64,000 nt of DNA from an uncultured Burkholderiales bacterium (GTDB lineage: Bacteria; Pseudomonadota; Gammaproteobacteria; Burkholderiales; Thiobacillaceae): the NCBI GenBank assembly GCA_937949525.1, contig CALEDT010000029.1, positions 1 to 64,000 on the forward strand. Direction: 5' to 3'. This document shows positions 10,294 through 19,624 of the stretch, piece by piece (position 1 is the first letter of the stretch; each line of letters starts with the position of its first letter). Position numbers and translations under genes: made by a program. A model generated the notes under the pieces. The model had not been told where the DNA came from and searched no databases. It saw only the letters and a list, made by a program, of their open reading frames with translations.

Positions 10294-12405
10294 ATGGCCG
10301 CAAGTTCGCAAAGCCAATTTTTCAACCAGTTGAAGCGCTACTACACCTTCTATACGGGTGGCTTCCTGGCCTTCATCGTCGTGCTGGCCATTCTGGAACA
10401 GATGGGCCTGCCGGCGAAGATCATCGGCTACATCTTCCTCGCCGCCACCATCGCCCTGTATGCCGGTATCGGCATCATGTCCAAGACCGCCGATGTGTCG
10501 GAGTATTACGTCGCCGGCCGCCGGGTCCCCGCGCTGTTCAACGGCATGGCCACCGGCGCCGACTGGATGAGCGCCGCATCGTTCATCGGCATGGCCGGCA
10601 CCCTGTACATCGCCGGCTACGACGGCTTGGCCTTCGTCATGGGCTGGACCGGCGGCTACGTGCTGGTGGCACTGTTCCTCGCGCCCTACCTGCGCAAGTT
10701 CGGCCAGTTCACCATCCCGGACTTCCTCGGCGCGCGCTACGGCGGCAACCTGCCACGCACCATCGGCGTGCTGGCAGCGATCATCTGCTCGTTCGTGTAC
10801 GTGGTGGCGCAGATCTACGGCGTCGGCCTGATCACCAGCCGCTTCACCGGCCTGGAGTTCCAGATCGGCGTGTTCGTCGGCCTGGCCGGCATCCTGGTGT
10901 GCTCCTTCCTGGGCGGCATGCGCGCGGTGACCTGGACACAGGTGGCGCAGTACATCATTCTGATCATTGCCTACATGATCCCGGTGGTGTGGCTGTCGGT
11001 GCAACACACCGGCAACCCGGTGCCGCAGCTCGCCTACGGCCAGGTGCTGCAGAAGGTGACCCAGTTGGAGCGGGAGTTGAACAACCCGGACACGGCTCGC
11101 GGTGCCGCTGAAGCCTCGGCGCGTGCGACGCACAAGGCCAAGGCCGATGAACTGGAGGCGAAGATCGCCGCGCTGGACGAGGCCGTCGCTGCCGGCAACG
11201 GCGACGCGTTTGTCGCCCAGGCGCGCGAGGCCGCAGGCAATCCGGCCGACTTCCCGGCCACCGCGGCCGCGCTCAAGGATACCTGGAGCAAGGCCGCCGC
11301 CGGCCACAAGGGCAAGACCGGGGCCGTACCGGCGCACGCCACGGCATTCGCCGGCAAGGGCGCGGAGGCCAAGCTGATGAAGGAGAACCCCAACGCTACG
11401 CCGGAAGAAATCGCCGCCGCCAGAGCTGAGGACGAGCACGCCTCCAACGTCAAGCGCCGCAACTTCATCGCTCTGGTGCTGTGCCTGATGGTGGGTACCG
11501 CGTCGCTGCCGCACATCCTGATGCGCTACTACACCACGCCGTCGGTGCGGGAAGCACGCAGGTCGGTGTTCTGGTCGCTATTCTTCATCTTCCTGCTGTA
11601 CTTCACCGCGCCGGCGCTGGCCGTGCTGGTCAAGTTCGAGGTATACAACAACCTGGTGGGCTCGTCGTTCGCGACGCTGCCTGCCTGGGTGTCGAACTGG
11701 GCGGCGGTGGACGCGACGCTGATGAAGATCGTCGACGTCAACCTGGACGGCATCATCCAGTTGGCCGAAATCACCATCGGCGGCGACCTGATCGTGCTGG
11801 CCACACCGGAGATCGCCGGCCTGCCCTACGTCATCTCGGGCATGGTCGCGGCCGGTGGTCTGGCCGCCGCGCTGTCCACCGCCGACGGCCTGCTGCTGAC
11901 CATCGCCAACGCGCTGTCGCATGACGTGTACTACAAGATGATCGACCCGAAGGCGTCCACCGTGCGCCGCATCACCATCTCCAAGACCCTGCTCCTGGTG
12001 GTGGCGCTGACCGCGGCCTACGTGACCTCGCTAAAACCGGGCGACATCCTGTTCCTGGTGGGCGCGGCCTTCTCGCTGGCGGCCTCGGCCTTCTTCCCCG
12101 CCCTGGTGCTCGGCGTGTTCTGGAAGCGGGCGAACTACACCGGCGCGGTCATCGGCATGCTCGCCGGCCTGGGCACCTGCATGTACTACATGTACATGAC
12201 CTACCCGTTCTTCGGTGGGGTGCCGGCCAACGAGTGGTTCGAGATCAAGCCGATCGCCGCCGCCGTGTTCGGCATGCCGGTGGGCTTCGTCGGCATCATC
12301 GTCGGCTCCCTGCTGACCGCGGCGCCGGCCAAGGAAATCCAGGAACTGGTCGACCACGTGCGTTACCCCAGCCTGGAAGGCGACATCGATACCAAGGCGG
12401 CCTGA
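10294..12405 (+). CDS. Sodium:solute symporter, large-subunit (VC_2705-type) family
   Basis: 703 aa; SSS signatures (YYVAGRRVPALFNGMATGADWMSAASFIGMAG; GGLAAALSTADGLLLTIANALSHD). Confidence 0.92.
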   Translation: MAASSQSQFFNQLKRYYTFYTGGFLAFIVVLAILEQMGLPAKIIGYIFLAATIALYAGIGIMSKTADVSEYYVAGRRVPALFNGMATGADWMSAASFIGMAGTLYIAGYDGLAFVMGWTGGYVLVALFLAPYLRKFGQFTIPDFLGARYGGNLPRTIGVLAAIICSFVYVVAQIYGVGLITSRFTGLEFQIGVFVGLAGILVCSFLGGMRAVTWTQVAQYIILIIAYMIPVVWLSVQHTGNPVPQLAYGQVLQKVTQLERELNNPDTARGAAEASARATHKAKADELEAKIAALDEAVAAGNGDAFVAQAREAAGNPADFPATAAALKDTWSKAAAGHKGKTGAVPAHATAFAGKGAEAKLMKENPNATPEEIAAARAEDEHASNVKRRNFIALVLCLMVGTASLPHILMRYYTTPSVREARRSVFWSLFFIFLLYFTAPALAVLVKFEVYNNLVGSSFATLPAWVSNWAAVDATLMKIVDVNLDGIIQLAEITIGGDLIVLATPEIAGLPYVISGMVAAGGLAAALSTADGLLLTIANALSHDVYYKMIDPKASTVRRITISKTLLLVVALTAAYVTSLKPGDILFLVGAAFSLAASAFFPALVLGVFWKRANYTGAVIGMLAGLGTCMYYMYMTYPFFGGVPANEWFEIKPIAAAVFGMPVGFVGIIVGSLLTAAPAKEIQELVDHVRYPSLEGDIDTKAA

Positions 12406-12444
12406 GCGCCGCCCGACCGCCCCGGACGGGGCGGTGGCTTGACC

Positions 12445-12470
12445 AGGCCCGCGCAAGCGGGCCTTTTTCT
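12445..12470 (+). terminator. Intrinsic terminator after the symporter operon
   Basis: aggcccgcgcaagcgggcctttttct: GC hairpin followed by T-tract. Confidence 0.8.
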
Positions 12471-12504
12471 TGCCAGCCGGCGCCAGCCGGTACACTCAAC
12501 GCCC

Positions 12505-14091
12505 ATGTTCCCCGTATCCTGGAAAGTCCTGCTCGCCTACGGTCTCGGCGGCGTGGTGCTCAACGTGCTGAGCAACCCGCAGACCGTCCTGCCGCTGGCG
12601 CTGGCGCCATGGACGCCGCCGCCGGGACTGGCGCTGGCCTTCCTGCTGCTGTACGGCCTGCATTACGCGCCGTGGCTGATCGCCATGACCTTCCTGTTCG
12701 GCCTGCCGCTGCATGGCGCGCCCAAGGAATGGTTGCCGGCATTGTGGGGGGCTACGCTGCTGATGCTGGGCCTGGTCGCGCTGGCCGGCGTCCTGCTGCG
12801 CGTGCTGCGCATCGATCCGCGCCTGACCACGCTGCGCGATCTGTCCTGGCTGCTGGTGGCGGCGGTGGCGGCGGCCTGGCTGGATGCCGCGGTACAGGTG
12901 TTCTCGCGCAGTCCGGAGGCGGCGCCGGACGTGTTCGCCTGGCTGGCGGATCTGGTCAACGTCTGGGTGGGCGCGCTGATCCGTCTTCTGGTGATCCTGC
13001 CGCTGGTGCTGGTGCACGCGCGCGACCTGCGCCGCGAGTGGCGGCCGACGCGCGAGAACGTGGTGCAGGGTTTGGCCATCCTGCTGGCCTTGTGGGTGAT
13101 CTTCGGCGTCCAGTACACGGATGAGTTCAAGTTCTTCTATCTGCTGTTCCTGCCGCTGATCTGGATCGCCATGCGCCACGGCATCCGCGGCGCCACCATC
13201 GCGCTGGCCGCTTCGCACGTCGGCATCAACGCCGTGCTGGAGTGGCGCGGCCTGCACGCCATCACCGTGGTGGAGTTCCAGATGCTGATGCTGGGCCTGG
13301 CGTTCACCGGCCTGTTCCTGGGCATGACCGTGACTGTGCGGCGCGCCACCGAGGAGCGGCTGCACCAGCGCGAGGCGGAACTGAACCAGGCCATGCGTCT
13401 GGCCGCCGCCGGCGAGATGGCGCAGGCCATCGCGCACGAACTGAACCAGCCGCTGTCGGCCGTGGCCAACTATGCGCGCGCCAGCCGCGCCATGCTGGCG
13501 GACCCGGCGCGCCACGGCGCGCTGCTGGCGGACACGCTGGAGAAGATCGACCGCGAGGCCAACCGCGCCGGTCAGGTCATGCGTCGCCTGCGCGAGTTCT
13601 TCCGCGGCGGCGGGCTGCGCCGCGAACGTTTCAGCGTCGCCGCACTGATCGAGGAGAGCCTGGGCCAGTTGCGCCGCAGGGTGGAGCGCGAGGGCATCGG
13701 CATCCATCTGCGTCTGCGCGAGCCGTTGCCGCTGCTGTATGCGGACCGGGTGCAGATGGGCACCGTACTGCACAATCTGCTGGTCAACGCGGTCGATTCG
13801 CTGGGCGCGGACGATCGGCCGCTGCGCGAGATCGACATCGAGGCGACCGGCCTGGAGGACGGGCGCGTGCGCATCTGCGTGGCCGACACCGGCGCCGGCG
13901 TCGCCAGCGACATGGAGCAACGCCTGTTCGATTCGTTCGCCACCAGCAAGCCGGAGGGCATGGGACTGGGCTTGGCGATCAGTCGCACGCTGGTCGAGGC
14001 GCATGGCGGCCAACTGTGGATGGAGAACGCGCGTCCGGCCCGTTTCTGCTTCACACTGCCATGCCCGGCCGAGGATGACGACCACCGATGA
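12505..14091 (+). CDS. Membrane sensor histidine kinase
   Basis: Multi-TM N-terminus (~280 aa), H-box GEMAQAIAHELNQPLSAVANYARASR, N/G boxes NLLVNAVDSLG, VADTGAGV, GMGLGLAISRTLVEAHGGQL. Confidence 0.92.
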   Translation: MFPVSWKVLLAYGLGGVVLNVLSNPQTVLPLALAPWTPPPGLALAFLLLYGLHYAPWLIAMTFLFGLPLHGAPKEWLPALWGATLLMLGLVALAGVLLRVLRIDPRLTTLRDLSWLLVAAVAAAWLDAAVQVFSRSPEAAPDVFAWLADLVNVWVGALIRLLVILPLVLVHARDLRREWRPTRENVVQGLAILLALWVIFGVQYTDEFKFFYLLFLPLIWIAMRHGIRGATIALAASHVGINAVLEWRGLHAITVVEFQMLMLGLAFTGLFLGMTVTVRRATEERLHQREAELNQAMRLAAAGEMAQAIAHELNQPLSAVANYARASRAMLADPARHGALLADTLEKIDREANRAGQVMRRLREFFRGGGLRRERFSVAALIEESLGQLRRRVEREGIGIHLRLREPLPLLYADRVQMGTVLHNLLVNAVDSLGADDRPLREIDIEATGLEDGRVRICVADTGAGVASDMEQRLFDSFATSKPEGMGLGLAISRTLVEAHGGQLWMENARPARFCFTLPCPAEDDDHR

Positions 14092-14693
14092 CCGAACCCT
14101 GCGTCTACATCGTCGACGACGACGAAGCAGTGCGCGATTCGCTCGCGCTGCTGCTCAACTTTCGTGGCCTGCGCAGCCGCACCTTCGCCAGCGCCGAGGC
14201 ATTCCTCGCCGCCTGGCAGCCGGACTGGCGCGGCTGCCTGCTGCTCGACCTGCGCATGGCCGGCATGGACGGCCTGGCGCTGCAACAGGCGCTGGCCGAG
14301 CGCGCCTGCGAGCTGCCCATCGTATTCCTCACCGGCCACGGCGACATCGCGCACGCGCGCGCGGCGTTGAAGCGGGGCGCCGTGGATTTCCTGGAAAAAC
14401 CCTATGCCGAGCAGGCGCTACTCGACGCCATCGGCGAGGCGCTGACGCGCGACCGTGCCCGCCACGAAGCGGCTACGCGCGCCAGCCAGGTGCGCGCGCG
14501 CATGGCGCGTCTGTCCGAGCGCGAGCGGCAGGTGCTGGAATTGGTGGTGGCCGGCAAGCCGAACCGCGACATCGCCGCGCTGCTGGACATCAGCCCGCGC
14601 ACGGTCGAGGTGTTCAAGGCGCGCATGATGGAGAAGATGCAGGCGCGCAGCCTGCCGGAGCTGGTGCGCATGCATCTGGAGGCTCAGGACTGA
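14088..14693 (+). CDS. FixJ-like two-component response regulator (REC + LuxR-type HTH)
   Basis: YIVDDDEAVRDSLALLL, LLDLRMAGMDGLALQQAL, LSERERQVLELVVAGKPNRDIAALLDISPRTVEVFKARMMEKM; ATGA overlap with the kinase. Confidence 0.93.
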   Translation: MTEPCVYIVDDDEAVRDSLALLLNFRGLRSRTFASAEAFLAAWQPDWRGCLLLDLRMAGMDGLALQQALAERACELPIVFLTGHGDIAHARAALKRGAVDFLEKPYAEQALLDAIGEALTRDRARHEAATRASQVRARMARLSERERQVLELVVAGKPNRDIAALLDISPRTVEVFKARMMEKMQARSLPELVRMHLEAQD

Positions 14694-14778
14694 CGGCTGC
14701 GCGGGCAGCGCGCCGTATGGGTTTCCCTTACGCGACGGCACGAATGCCAATGCCGGCGTCGGGGTCGACAATGCCGCC

Positions 14779-15333
14779 ATGCCTGCCAGCCTGCAATCGT
14801 GGACACTGCCGCCGACGCCGCGCGACGTCGATGAGGAGCGCGCGCGCCGCAAGGAGCACGTCCGTGCCGTGCTCAAGCTGTTCCGGGTCACGCTGGACGC
14901 GGTGTGTCGCCACGCGGAATGGACCGAATCCCGTTATGGCATCGGCACCGCGCCCTTGTGGGCGCTGTGGGAACTGGCGCAGACGCCGGGCCAGCGGGCA
15001 GCCGATCTGGCGCGTGCCATGGCGGTACACCGGGCGACGGCGGAAGAACTGTTGCGCGAACTGCTCGCGCGCGGCCTGGTCGAGCGTGGCGACGTCGAAG
15101 GCGGCGCCGCCACCCATCGGCTCACGGCCGCCGGACGACGCATCGCCGAGGACGCCGGCGACAACGGCCAAGGGGTGCTGAAAGTGGCGCTGGAGCATCT
15201 GCCGGAAGCGGGCCTGGCGGCCCTGCTCGACGCGCTGCGGCCGATGACCGAGCGGCTGCCGTTGCGCGAAAGCGCCGCCGCCATGCACCCGGTCGCACAC
15301 CTGCTACGGCCGATGCGCGACGGCGAGTGTTGA
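14779..15333 (+). CDS. MarR-like winged-helix transcriptional regulator
   Basis: LWALWELAQTPGQRAADLARAMAVHRATAEELLRELLARGLVERGDVEGGAATHRLTAAGRRIAED is MarR-like wHTH. Confidence 0.7.
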   Translation: MPASLQSWTLPPTPRDVDEERARRKEHVRAVLKLFRVTLDAVCRHAEWTESRYGIGTAPLWALWELAQTPGQRAADLARAMAVHRATAEELLRELLARGLVERGDVEGGAATHRLTAAGRRIAEDAGDNGQGVLKVALEHLPEAGLAALLDALRPMTERLPLRESAAAMHPVAHLLRPMRDGEC

Positions 15334-15342
15334 GACGGCGCG

Positions 15343-16011
15343 ATGGACACGCAGATCAACATCTTTCTCGGCTCGCTGGAGGCGGTGTGGAGCGAGATCG
15401 CCCTGTTCCTGCCCAAGCTGCTGGCCGCGGTGGTGCTGCTGGTGGTGGGCTGGCTGATCGCGCGCGTGCTGCGTGCCGGCATGCGCCGCGCCTTGGAAGC
15501 GCTGGGCTTCGGCCGCATCGCCGAGAAGTCCGGTCTGGAGGCGCTGCTGCGTCAGGGCGGCATGGAACTGACGCTGGCGCAGATCATCTCCGGCTTGGTG
15601 TACTGGTTCGTGCTGCTGGTGGTGGCCATCTCGGCGGCCAACAGCCTGGGCCTGGAAGTGGTCGCCTCGCTGATCAACCGCGTCGTGCTGTATCTGCCCA
15701 ACGTGGTCGTGGCCATCCTGGTGCTGGTATTCGGCACGCTGCTGGCGCGTTTCTGCAATCGCCTGATGTTCGCCTGGCTCAACGGCATCAAGGCGCCGCA
15801 TGCCCTGTTGCTGAGCACCGGCACCGAATACGCGGTGCAGTTGTTCGCGCTGTTCCTGGCGCTGGAACAGCTCTCCATTGGCATGCAACTGCTCACCGTC
15901 ACGTTCGCCATCGCCTTCGGCGGGCTGGTGCTGGCGCTGGCGCTCGCCTTCGGCCTGGGCGGCCGCGACTGGGCGGCGGAACGCATCCGCCGCTGGTCCG
16001 ACAAACTGTGA
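15343..16011 (+). CDS. Mechanosensitive-channel-like TM-helix repeat membrane protein
   Basis: 222 aa; several TM helices with LPNVVVAILVLVFGTLLARF motif typical of MscS TM-helix/CmpX-like proteins. Confidence 0.7.
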   Translation: MDTQINIFLGSLEAVWSEIALFLPKLLAAVVLLVVGWLIARVLRAGMRRALEALGFGRIAEKSGLEALLRQGGMELTLAQIISGLVYWFVLLVVAISAANSLGLEVVASLINRVVLYLPNVVVAILVLVFGTLLARFCNRLMFAWLNGIKAPHALLLSTGTEYAVQLFALFLALEQLSIGMQLLTVTFAIAFGGLVLALALAFGLGGRDWAAERIRRWSDKL

Positions 16012-16139
16012 GGTCACGATGACGGCCTGCCGATGGTTTGCACCGAATGCCGATCAGGCCGCGCCCCCGACGCGTGCCGCGCACCGATCCTAGAGGTCCC
16101 TTGAGCAGGACAGCTGCGGAAGAACGATAGCAGCATTCC

Positions 16140-16168
16140 AGGCGGCTCCGGCCGCCTGCTTTTTTTGT
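16140..16168 (+). terminator. Intrinsic terminator after the mechanosensitive-like gene
   Basis: aggcggctccggccgcctgctttttttg. Confidence 0.75.
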
Positions 16169-17045
16169 CGATGCCGCATGTCACCCGGGGCGCTACCATG
16201 GCAACCCGATCGCCCGCCGCCGGAAACGCCATGACCCGCCACCTTGCGCTGTACCGCGCCCTCCCTGCCCGACCGATCACGGCCGCGCTGTTGGCGTTGA
16301 CGCTGACACTGGGCCAGCCGCCCGGCGCGCACGCGGCGTTGCCAGGCGCCGCTGCGGAAAGCCCGCATACCACGCATTTCACCATCGCCGACCGTTGGGG
16401 CAACGTGGTCAGCCTCACCACCACCATCGAGGCCACCTGGGGTTCCGGCATCACCGTGCCGGGCTATGGTTTCCTGCTCAACAACGAGCTGACCGACTTC
16501 GATTTCGCCCCGACACCTGGCGCCAACGCCGTGGCGCCGGGCAAACGGCCACGCCACGCTCCAGCATGACGCCGACGCTGTTGCTGCGCGACGGCCGCGT
16601 GCAGGCCGCGCTGGGATCGCCCGGCGGGCCGACCATCATCCACAGCGTCCTCAACGTGATGGTGAACCTGCTCGACCACCGCCTGCCGCCGGAGCAGGCC
16701 ATCCGCGCGCCGCGCCTGTCGGTGACACATGCCGACGGTCTGGTGCGCTGCGAGGGCGGCGAAGCGTACCTGCACCCAGGCGTCAGCATCGCCACACAGG
16801 ACGCGCTGCGCGCACTGGGTCATGTCGGCCTGGGCGACCCGGGCACGGATGCCTGCGGCGGGCGCATCGGCTCGGTGCAGGCCATCGTGCGCGACGCATC
16901 GAGCGGCGCATGGGTCGGCGCCGCCGATCCGCGGCGCGAGGGTACGGTCATCCGCGTGCCGGCGACGGCAGGTCAGAACAGGCTCAGTTGCCCACCGGCC
17001 ACCGGCGGCCGGAACCGGTCGCACGCGAGCGGCGGCAGTTCCTGA
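16165..17045 (+). pseudogene. Gamma-glutamyltransferase remnant: signal peptide joined to small-subunit region, then frameshifted
   Basis: Frame 1 gives MTRHLALYRALPARPITAALLALTLTLGQPPGAHAALPGAAAESPH-TTHFTIADRWGNVVSLTTTIEATWGSGITVPGYGFLLNNELTDFDF...PGKRPR; frame shifts and continues as SSMTPTLLLRDGRVQAALGSPGGPTIIHSVLNVMVNLLDHRLPPEQAI... Large subunit absent. Confidence 0.82.
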
Positions 17046-18046
17046 TCCAGCCCCAGCCGTCTGCGCGCCACCGCCACGCGCCGGGCCAACAGGTCGGCGA
17101 ACACGCCGGTGCCGCGCTGGCGTAGCCCGAATTCCGCGCTGTTGTCGCGCCCACCGCGCATCTGCCGCAGCAGGCTCATCACGTGGCTCGCCGAGCGCGG
17201 GCGATGGACGTCCAGCCAGTCCTGGAATACCTGTTTCAGTTCATGCGGCAGGCGCAACAGCACATAGCCGGCGGTGCGCGCGCCGGCGTCACGCGCTGCC
17301 GCCATCACCCGTTCCAGATCGGCATCGGTGAGGCCCGGAATCACCGGTGCGACCAGTACCGCGCAGGGGATGCCGGCAGCGGCGAGACGTTCCAGCGTGC
17401 GCAGCCGTCGGGCCGGGCTGGCGGCGCGCGGCTCCAGGCGGCGCGCCAGTTCGGCATCCAGCGTGCACACCGACACGGCGGCGTGGACCAGGCCATCGGC
17501 CGCCATGTCCGCCAGCAGGTCCAAGTCCCGTTCCACCAGGCTGGACTTGGTCACCAGCGTGAGCGGATGGCGGCTCTCGGCCAGCACGTCCAGCACCTGC
17601 CGGGTCAAACCCAGCCGGCGTTCCACCGGCTGCCACGGATCGGTGTTGGCCCCCAGGGCCAGCGGTGCCGGCCGGTAGCCCGGCCGCGCCAGTTCGGCCC
17701 GCAGACGCGCGGCGATCTGGGGCCGGGCGATGATGCGCGTCTCGAAGTCCAGGCCGGGGGACAGGCCGTGATAGGCGTGGCTCGGCCGCGCGTAACAGTA
17801 CACGCAACCGTGTTCGCAGCCCTGATACGGATTCACCGAACGGTCGAACGGAATGTCCGGCGACTCGTTGCGGCTCAGGGCGGTGCGCGTCGGCTGTTCG
17901 ATGACCTGCGTGAGCGGGAGCGCCGGTTCCGCGTCATCGCGCATCCAGCCGTCGTCCTCGGCGATACGCGCCAAAGTCTCGAAGCGGTGGGCGGGATTGG
18001 AGACGGCACCACGGCCGCGACTGGGGTTGGGGTTGGGGTTGGGCAT
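16973..18046 (-). CDS. PA0069-like radical SAM protein
   Basis: GRGAVSNPAHRFE N-terminus and radical SAM CEHGCVYCYARPSHAYHGLSPGLDFETRI; start at MPNPNPNPSRGRG. Confidence 0.9.
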   Translation of the reverse strand: MPNPNPNPSRGRGAVSNPAHRFETLARIAEDDGWMRDDAEPALPLTQVIEQPTRTALSRNESPDIPFDRSVNPYQGCEHGCVYCYARPSHAYHGLSPGLDFETRIIARPQIAARLRAELARPGYRPAPLALGANTDPWQPVERRLGLTRQVLDVLAESRHPLTLVTKSSLVERDLDLLADMAADGLVHAAVSVCTLDAELARRLEPRAASPARRLRTLERLAAAGIPCAVLVAPVIPGLTDADLERVMAAARDAGARTAGYVLLRLPHELKQVFQDWLDVHRPRSASHVMSLLRQMRGGRDNSAEFGLRQRGTGVFADLLARRVAVARRRLGLDQELPPLACDRFRPPVAGGQLSLF

Positions 18047-18175
18047 GACACCGATTGTGCGCGCGTGCGTCGGGGACGGCCATGGGGTCACGCGCGTCCG
18101 CATGAGGAACTCCGGGCCACGTCGGCACTCTGCGCCAGGTAAGCCACGCCCGTCCCGTTACAGGATGATCCGCAC

Positions 18176-18592
18176 ATGACCTTCACCAGCAAACCCGCCT
18201 CGCGTTGGCGCACACGCGCCATCGTGCTGCTGCTGTTCCTCGTCGTCGGTGGCTTGATCTGGAGCCAGTTGCCACGTGGCGCGTATCCCACCGACGTCTC
18301 GCGCGTGGGCGCCGGTCGGCCTGCGCTGGTGTTGGCGTTCGACATGAATTACGGCGGCGGCGCGGCGGCCATGGAGTTGATGAACGCGGTGCGTCGCGAT
18401 TACGCCGAACGCGTCGATTTCCTGGTCGCGCACCTGGGCATGGCCGACGGCCAGGCGTTCGCCGCGCGCCACCGTGCGGGCGACGGCACGCTGCTGTTGT
18501 TCGCCGGGGATGGCGAGCTGCTGGGCCGGCTGCATCACCCGCGCGACGTCGACGAACTGCGCCACGCGCTGGATGCGGCGTTCGGACGTTAG
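18176..18592 (+). CDS. Membrane-anchored thioredoxin-fold-like protein lacking CxxC (hypothetical)
   Basis: N-terminal TM helix; RPALVLAFDMNYGGGAAAMELMNAVRRDY...VDFLVAHLG...GTLLLFAGDGELLGRLHHPRDVDELRHALDAAF follows a thioredoxin-like layout without catalytic cysteines. Confidence 0.55.
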   Translation: MTFTSKPASRWRTRAIVLLLFLVVGGLIWSQLPRGAYPTDVSRVGAGRPALVLAFDMNYGGGAAAMELMNAVRRDYAERVDFLVAHLGMADGQAFAARHRAGDGTLLLFAGDGELLGRLHHPRDVDELRHALDAAFGR

Positions 18593-18742
18593 CCCGCTTC
18601 GGCGCGGGCGCCGTCAGCGACGCCCCGCGGATGCAGTCCCGATCGCGCGTGCTAAGTTGTGTTGAGGGCGCCGTCGCGCCGGCTGACAAACGTTCCCGGC
18701 TGCTCAGGCACCATTTCGCGATCAACACACGAGGAGGTCGGC

Positions 18743-19579
18743 ATGAAAATCCACAATCATCGCCTGGTGCAATCCGACGGGTCGCCGGTGCGCTTCGTCG
18801 CGACACCGAATAGGGGCGGAATCATGCGCCCCGAGTATCTGGTGATGCATTACACCGCCGGGGCCAGCGCCGAGGGGGCCATCGCCTGGCTGCGCGACGC
18901 GCGTGCGCAGGCGTCCGCACATCTGGTGATCGCGCGTGACGGCGGCATCACCCAGATGGTGCCGTTCAACCGCGTCGCCTGGCACGCGGGCCGGTCGACC
19001 TGGGATGGCCGTTCCGGCCTGAATGCGTTCTCCATCGGCATCGAGCTGGACAACGCCGGCAGGATGGAGCGCGTGGGCGGACGTTGGTTGGCTGCCGCGA
19101 CCAAGCGCGCCTATGCCGAGGACGACGTGCTGGTGGCCCGCCACAAGCACGATCCGGTCGGCGCGCCGGAAAGCGGCTGGCACGAGTACACCGAAGCGCA
19201 GTTGGAAGCCGCGCTCGCCGTGGCGCTGCTGCTGATGCAGCGCTATGCACTCAGCGACGTGCTCGGTCACGAGGACATCGCGCCCGGGCGCAAGAGCGAT
19301 CCGGGCCCGGCCTTCCCGATGGCCAGCTTCCGTGGTCGGCTGCTGGGCCGCCACGCCGACCAGCCGGAGATATTCCTGACCAGCACCGCGCTCAACATCC
19401 GCGGCGGTCCGGGCACCAGCCATGCCGCGTTGCCCGGCAGCCCGCTACGCGCCGGCACGCGGCTGGCGGTCATGGACAAGCAGGCGGTATGGTGGCGTGT
19501 GGAAGTGGTCGACGCCGTCAGCGACGAGGCCGTCGAAGGCTGGGTGCACAGTCATTTTCTGCGGCCCGAGGCAGTCTGA
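18743..19579 (+). CDS. N-acetylmuramoyl-L-alanine amidase (amidase_2/AmpD-like) with C-terminal SH3-like domain
   Basis: YLVMHYTAGASAEGAIAWLRD...ASAHLVIARDGGITQMVPFNRVAWHAG...SIGIELDN...LGHEDIAPGRKSDPGPAF; C-term TALNIRGGPGTSHAALPGSPL. Confidence 0.9.
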   Translation: MKIHNHRLVQSDGSPVRFVATPNRGGIMRPEYLVMHYTAGASAEGAIAWLRDARAQASAHLVIARDGGITQMVPFNRVAWHAGRSTWDGRSGLNAFSIGIELDNAGRMERVGGRWLAAATKRAYAEDDVLVARHKHDPVGAPESGWHEYTEAQLEAALAVALLLMQRYALSDVLGHEDIAPGRKSDPGPAFPMASFRGRLLGRHADQPEIFLTSTALNIRGGPGTSHAALPGSPLRAGTRLAVMDKQAVWWRVEVVDAVSDEAVEGWVHSHFLRPEAV

Positions 19580-19624
19580 CGCGATTCGCGCGACGAGCCG
19601 CGCCGAGTCCGGCGCGCAGCGGCG

